Origin: JAKEGK01 sp036507695 | GTDB taxonomy: Bacteria; Pseudomonadota; Gammaproteobacteria; SZUA-152 | Length of the DNA stretch: 6,903 nucleotides | Direction of reading: 5' to 3' | Assembly (NCBI GenBank): GCA_036507695.1 | Contig: DATCIR010000282.1 | Coordinates: 1 to 6,903, forward strand | Part shown: positions 5,259-6,903 of the stretch, in pieces | Layout of the letters: each line of letters starts with the position of its first letter | How positions within the stretch are numbered: the first letter of the stretch is position 1 | Notes under the pieces: generated by a model | Seen by the model: only the letters and a program-made list of their open reading frames with translations | What the model was told of the DNA's origin: nothing | Databases searched by the model: none | Made by a program: the position numbers and the translations under genes

Positions 5259-6221
5259 ATGGATAGTGACTTGCTTGTTAAACACCAATTCCTGAATTTT
5301 TTCCAGTCCGCGGCTTTGGTGTTGTTGCTGGCTGGATTAATGTCGTATATCGCTTTGGTGATCGCGGGTGAAGTACTGGCATGGACGGCATTCGCGGCGG
5401 TGCTGATTCTGTTTTTCAGTAATCCGGTAATCGCGCCGCAGTTTATATTGCGCATGTATGATGCGCGCCCGATCAGTGCGAATGATGCGCCACAATTGCA
5501 CCAATTGTTGGATGCCATTGCACAACGCGCCGAGTTACAATCCAAACCCCGGTTATTCTATATTCCCAGCCATGTAATTAACGCGTTTTCGATGGGGACC
5601 TCCAAGGACTCCCTGATTGCGGTATCGGACGGCGTGTTGCGAAAGCTGAATTTCCAGGAACTGGCGGCAATCCTGGCGCATGAAATTATGCATATCAAGA
5701 ACCATGATATTCGCGTCATGACGTTTGCGGATATTGCCGGCCGTATCACCAAGGTTCTATCTTTGCTGGGTCAGTTTTTGGTGCTGGTCAACCTGCCCTT
5801 GATTATGTTTACTGAAATTGGGTTAAACTGGGTCCCGTTGCTGATTATGGTGTTCGCGCCGTTATTGTCGGATTTAATCCAGTTGGGTTTGTCGCGGGTC
5901 CGGGAATACGAAGCGGACCGGGGTTCGGCGCTGTTGCTGGGCGATGCCAAACCCCTGGCGTCGGCGCTGGCGAAAATGGAACATTATAAGCACAGTTATT
6001 TTGGCGGCCTGTTTACGCCGGTGCAAAGAATACCGGAACCATCCCTGTTAAGAACGCATCCGCCGACCGAGGAGCGTATCAAACGTTTGCTGGAGTTTAG
6101 TAAAATCGCGCACCTGGAACCGCTGACTAATCACCATGGCGATGACGGAGGAATACCGCTGCGCTTTGCCAAACAGCGCACTCAGCATCCGCGGCGCCGG
6201 CTGACGGGATTCTGGTATTGA
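5259..6221 (+). CDS. HtpX-like M48 family membrane zinc metalloprotease
   Basis: This is a 320-residue inner-membrane protease of peptidase family M48, related to HtpX, which degrades damaged membrane proteins. Two hydrophobic segments lie near the N-terminus (about 13-36 and 40-62). The catalytic motif HEIMH is at 141-145 (zinc ligands H141 and H145, catalytic E142). Two more hydrophobic segments (about 163-187 and 190-212) precede REYEAD (215-220), whose first Glu, E216, is the likely third zinc ligand. SLLRTHPPTEERIKRLL (262-278) is the conserved family C-terminal motif. A basic tail of about 40 residues follows. It is longer than E. coli HtpX (about 290 aa) and differs in the N-terminal part (MDSDLLVKHQFLN), so it belongs to an HtpX-like branch rather than being htpX itself. 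The Shine-Dalgarno is weak (GAGA, 12 nt upstream). It lies 53 bp after the CarS-like gene and may share its transcript. Confidence 0.92.
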   Translation: MDSDLLVKHQFLNFFQSAALVLLLAGLMSYIALVIAGEVLAWTAFAAVLILFFSNPVIAPQFILRMYDARPISANDAPQLHQLLDAIAQRAELQSKPRLFYIPSHVINAFSMGTSKDSLIAVSDGVLRKLNFQELAAILAHEIMHIKNHDIRVMTFADIAGRITKVLSLLGQFLVLVNLPLIMFTEIGLNWVPLLIMVFAPLLSDLIQLGLSRVREYEADRGSALLLGDAKPLASALAKMEHYKHSYFGGLFTPVQRIPEPSLLRTHPPTEERIKRLLEFSKIAHLEPLTNHHGDDGGIPLRFAKQRTQHPRRRLTGFWY

Positions 6222-6352
6222 ATGCGATTTCACCAACTAGTTACTACAGTATTCTATTTTTGCAGTTCTTAGTAATAATACCGGCATACTCGTTTAATTC
6301 TTCAACCACTATTGTATAACCAATCGTTACTTAACCATGGTGCTTTAAAAAA
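6222..6352 (+). promoter_or_regulatory. AT-rich gap with a weak promoter candidate
   Basis: This 131-bp non-coding gap before the last gene has no GC-rich hairpin followed by a T-run, so no intrinsic terminator for the M48 gene is seen. A -10-like TATAAC at 6315-6320 matches five of six consensus bases. Its best -35 is only TTTAAT (6293-6298, 16-bp spacing, three of six). The promoter call is tentative. Confidence 0.3.
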
Positions 6353-6903
6353 ATGTTCGGTTTTTTTCAAAACAAACCTTTATTGGATGAGGAATCCATT
6401 CAATGGATGTTCGATTGCTTTGCCTGGGCATTACGTAATTTCGATGCCAAGGTGTTTTTTACAGAAACCACGCTGGTGACGCCCACCAACGATTGCTTTC
6501 CCGGCGAAGAAGATTCGGAGCTTGTCAAAGCCAACCTGATATTGCAGCAGGTAAAGCGCCATGCCGGCATGGCGAATTGGCCCGTGTACCTGGCCGGGCA
6601 GCAGGACTACGAGACGGCAATTCCCCGGCTATCGTTTGCAGAAGCCGCGCGGGGTCAACATGCGTTAGCGCCGGTAGCAAAGGAATCAAACGTGTCTCTT
6701 CCGGTAACTTATCAGCCGGAATTGTTACCTAACCCGCAGGCTCTGATTGCCAACTATGCGCAATTGTTGGCGCACTACCTGGGTGGTTCTGCCCGTGAAC
6801 TACCGCCAGGTGGCGCGGAGAATTGGCCGCATTTGACCGAGTTGCTCGGGGTATACCTGGGCTTTGGATTGATGTTTGCCAATACCGCATACCATGTGCG
6901 CGT
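6353..6903 (+). CDS. Conserved protein of unknown function, 3' end outside the window
   Basis: An uninterrupted frame of 183 codons starts at ATG 6353 and is still open at the right edge. The in-frame stop TAA at 6332-6334 makes 6353 the first possible ATG, although it is preceded only by an A-run and no Shine-Dalgarno. The product begins MFGFFQNKPLLDEESIQWMF, contains FAWALRNFDAKVFF (23-36) and a TPTNDCFPG segment, then a less conserved Ala/Pro-rich middle. The later segment LLGVYLGFGLMFANTAYHVR is near 163-182. The text resembles an uncharacterised protein widespread in Gammaproteobacteria, recognised from memory only. There is no signal peptide and no catalytic motif I can name; the LGFGLMFAN stretch is mildly hydrophobic but not a clear membrane helix. 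I assign no function. Confidence 0.8.
   Translation, partial: MFGFFQNKPLLDEESIQWMFDCFAWALRNFDAKVFFTETTLVTPTNDCFPGEEDSELVKANLILQQVKRHAGMANWPVYLAGQQDYETAIPRLSFAEAARGQHALAPVAKESNVSLPVTYQPELLPNPQALIANYAQLLAHYLGGSARELPPGGAENWPHLTELLGVYLGFGLMFANTAYHVR

Noticed and set aside
5225..5545. Minus-strand frame overlapping the M48 gene
   Set aside because: It is antisense to the membrane segments of a conserved protease. The composition reflects the complement of hydrophobic codons.
6493..6732. 79-codon plus-strand frame near the right end
   Set aside because: It is out of frame with the 183-codon open frame from 6353, which matches a conserved protein; the shorter one is a shadow.
1..6903. Mobile element, CRISPR array, tRNA/rRNA or defence system
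   Set aside because: I found no terminal inverted repeats with a transposase, no regularly spaced repeats, no cloverleaf or rRNA-like sequence, and no nuclease, toxin or reverse transcriptase motif in any plausible frame.

Overview
The window looks like the chromosome of a Gammaproteobacterium or a close relative. The Suf proteins, the IscA-type carrier and an IscR-like operator all resemble gammaproteobacterial versions. The genus cannot be fixed from the sequence. I see no insertion sequence, CRISPR array, tRNA, rRNA, phage gene or obvious transfer boundary.

Left part (1-4366, minus strand): an iron-sulfur cluster assembly operon read right to left as sufB, sufC, sufD, a sufT-like DUF59 gene and an IscA-type A-type carrier gene. 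The first codons of a further gene run off the left edge. Spacing is tight: sufC and sufD overlap by 4 bp, and the Shine-Dalgarno sequence of the carrier gene overlaps the sufT stop. SufB, SufC and SufD form the scaffold/ATPase complex on which clusters are built. SufT and the A-type carrier serve cluster maturation or delivery. No cysteine desulfurase gene (sufS) lies between sufD and sufT or upstream of sufB, so the sulfur donor must be encoded past the left edge or elsewhere.

Middle (4367-4710): 344 bp between divergent units. On the suf side there is a good sigma70-type promoter (17-bp spacer) and, just upstream of it, a 25-bp pseudo-palindrome matching the Type 1 IscR operator at about 23 of 25 positions. 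On the other side there is a possible 37-codon leader ORF with a good Shine-Dalgarno sequence. It contains a perfect 7-bp stem-loop and runs over the start of the next gene.

Right part (4711-6903, plus strand): a small integral-membrane protein of the CarS/DUF46 family (relatives of archaeal CDP-archaeol synthase), then an HtpX-like M48 membrane metalloprotease 53 bp downstream. After a 131-bp AT-rich gap comes the 5' part of a conserved protein of unknown function, open to the right edge. The first two may form a small membrane-related unit. Most of the window is ordinary housekeeping. The least ordinary items are the IscR-type operator driving a suf operon that carries no regulator gene upstream, the suf operon without a desulfurase at its usual place, and the bacterial CarS-like gene with its possible leader ORF.
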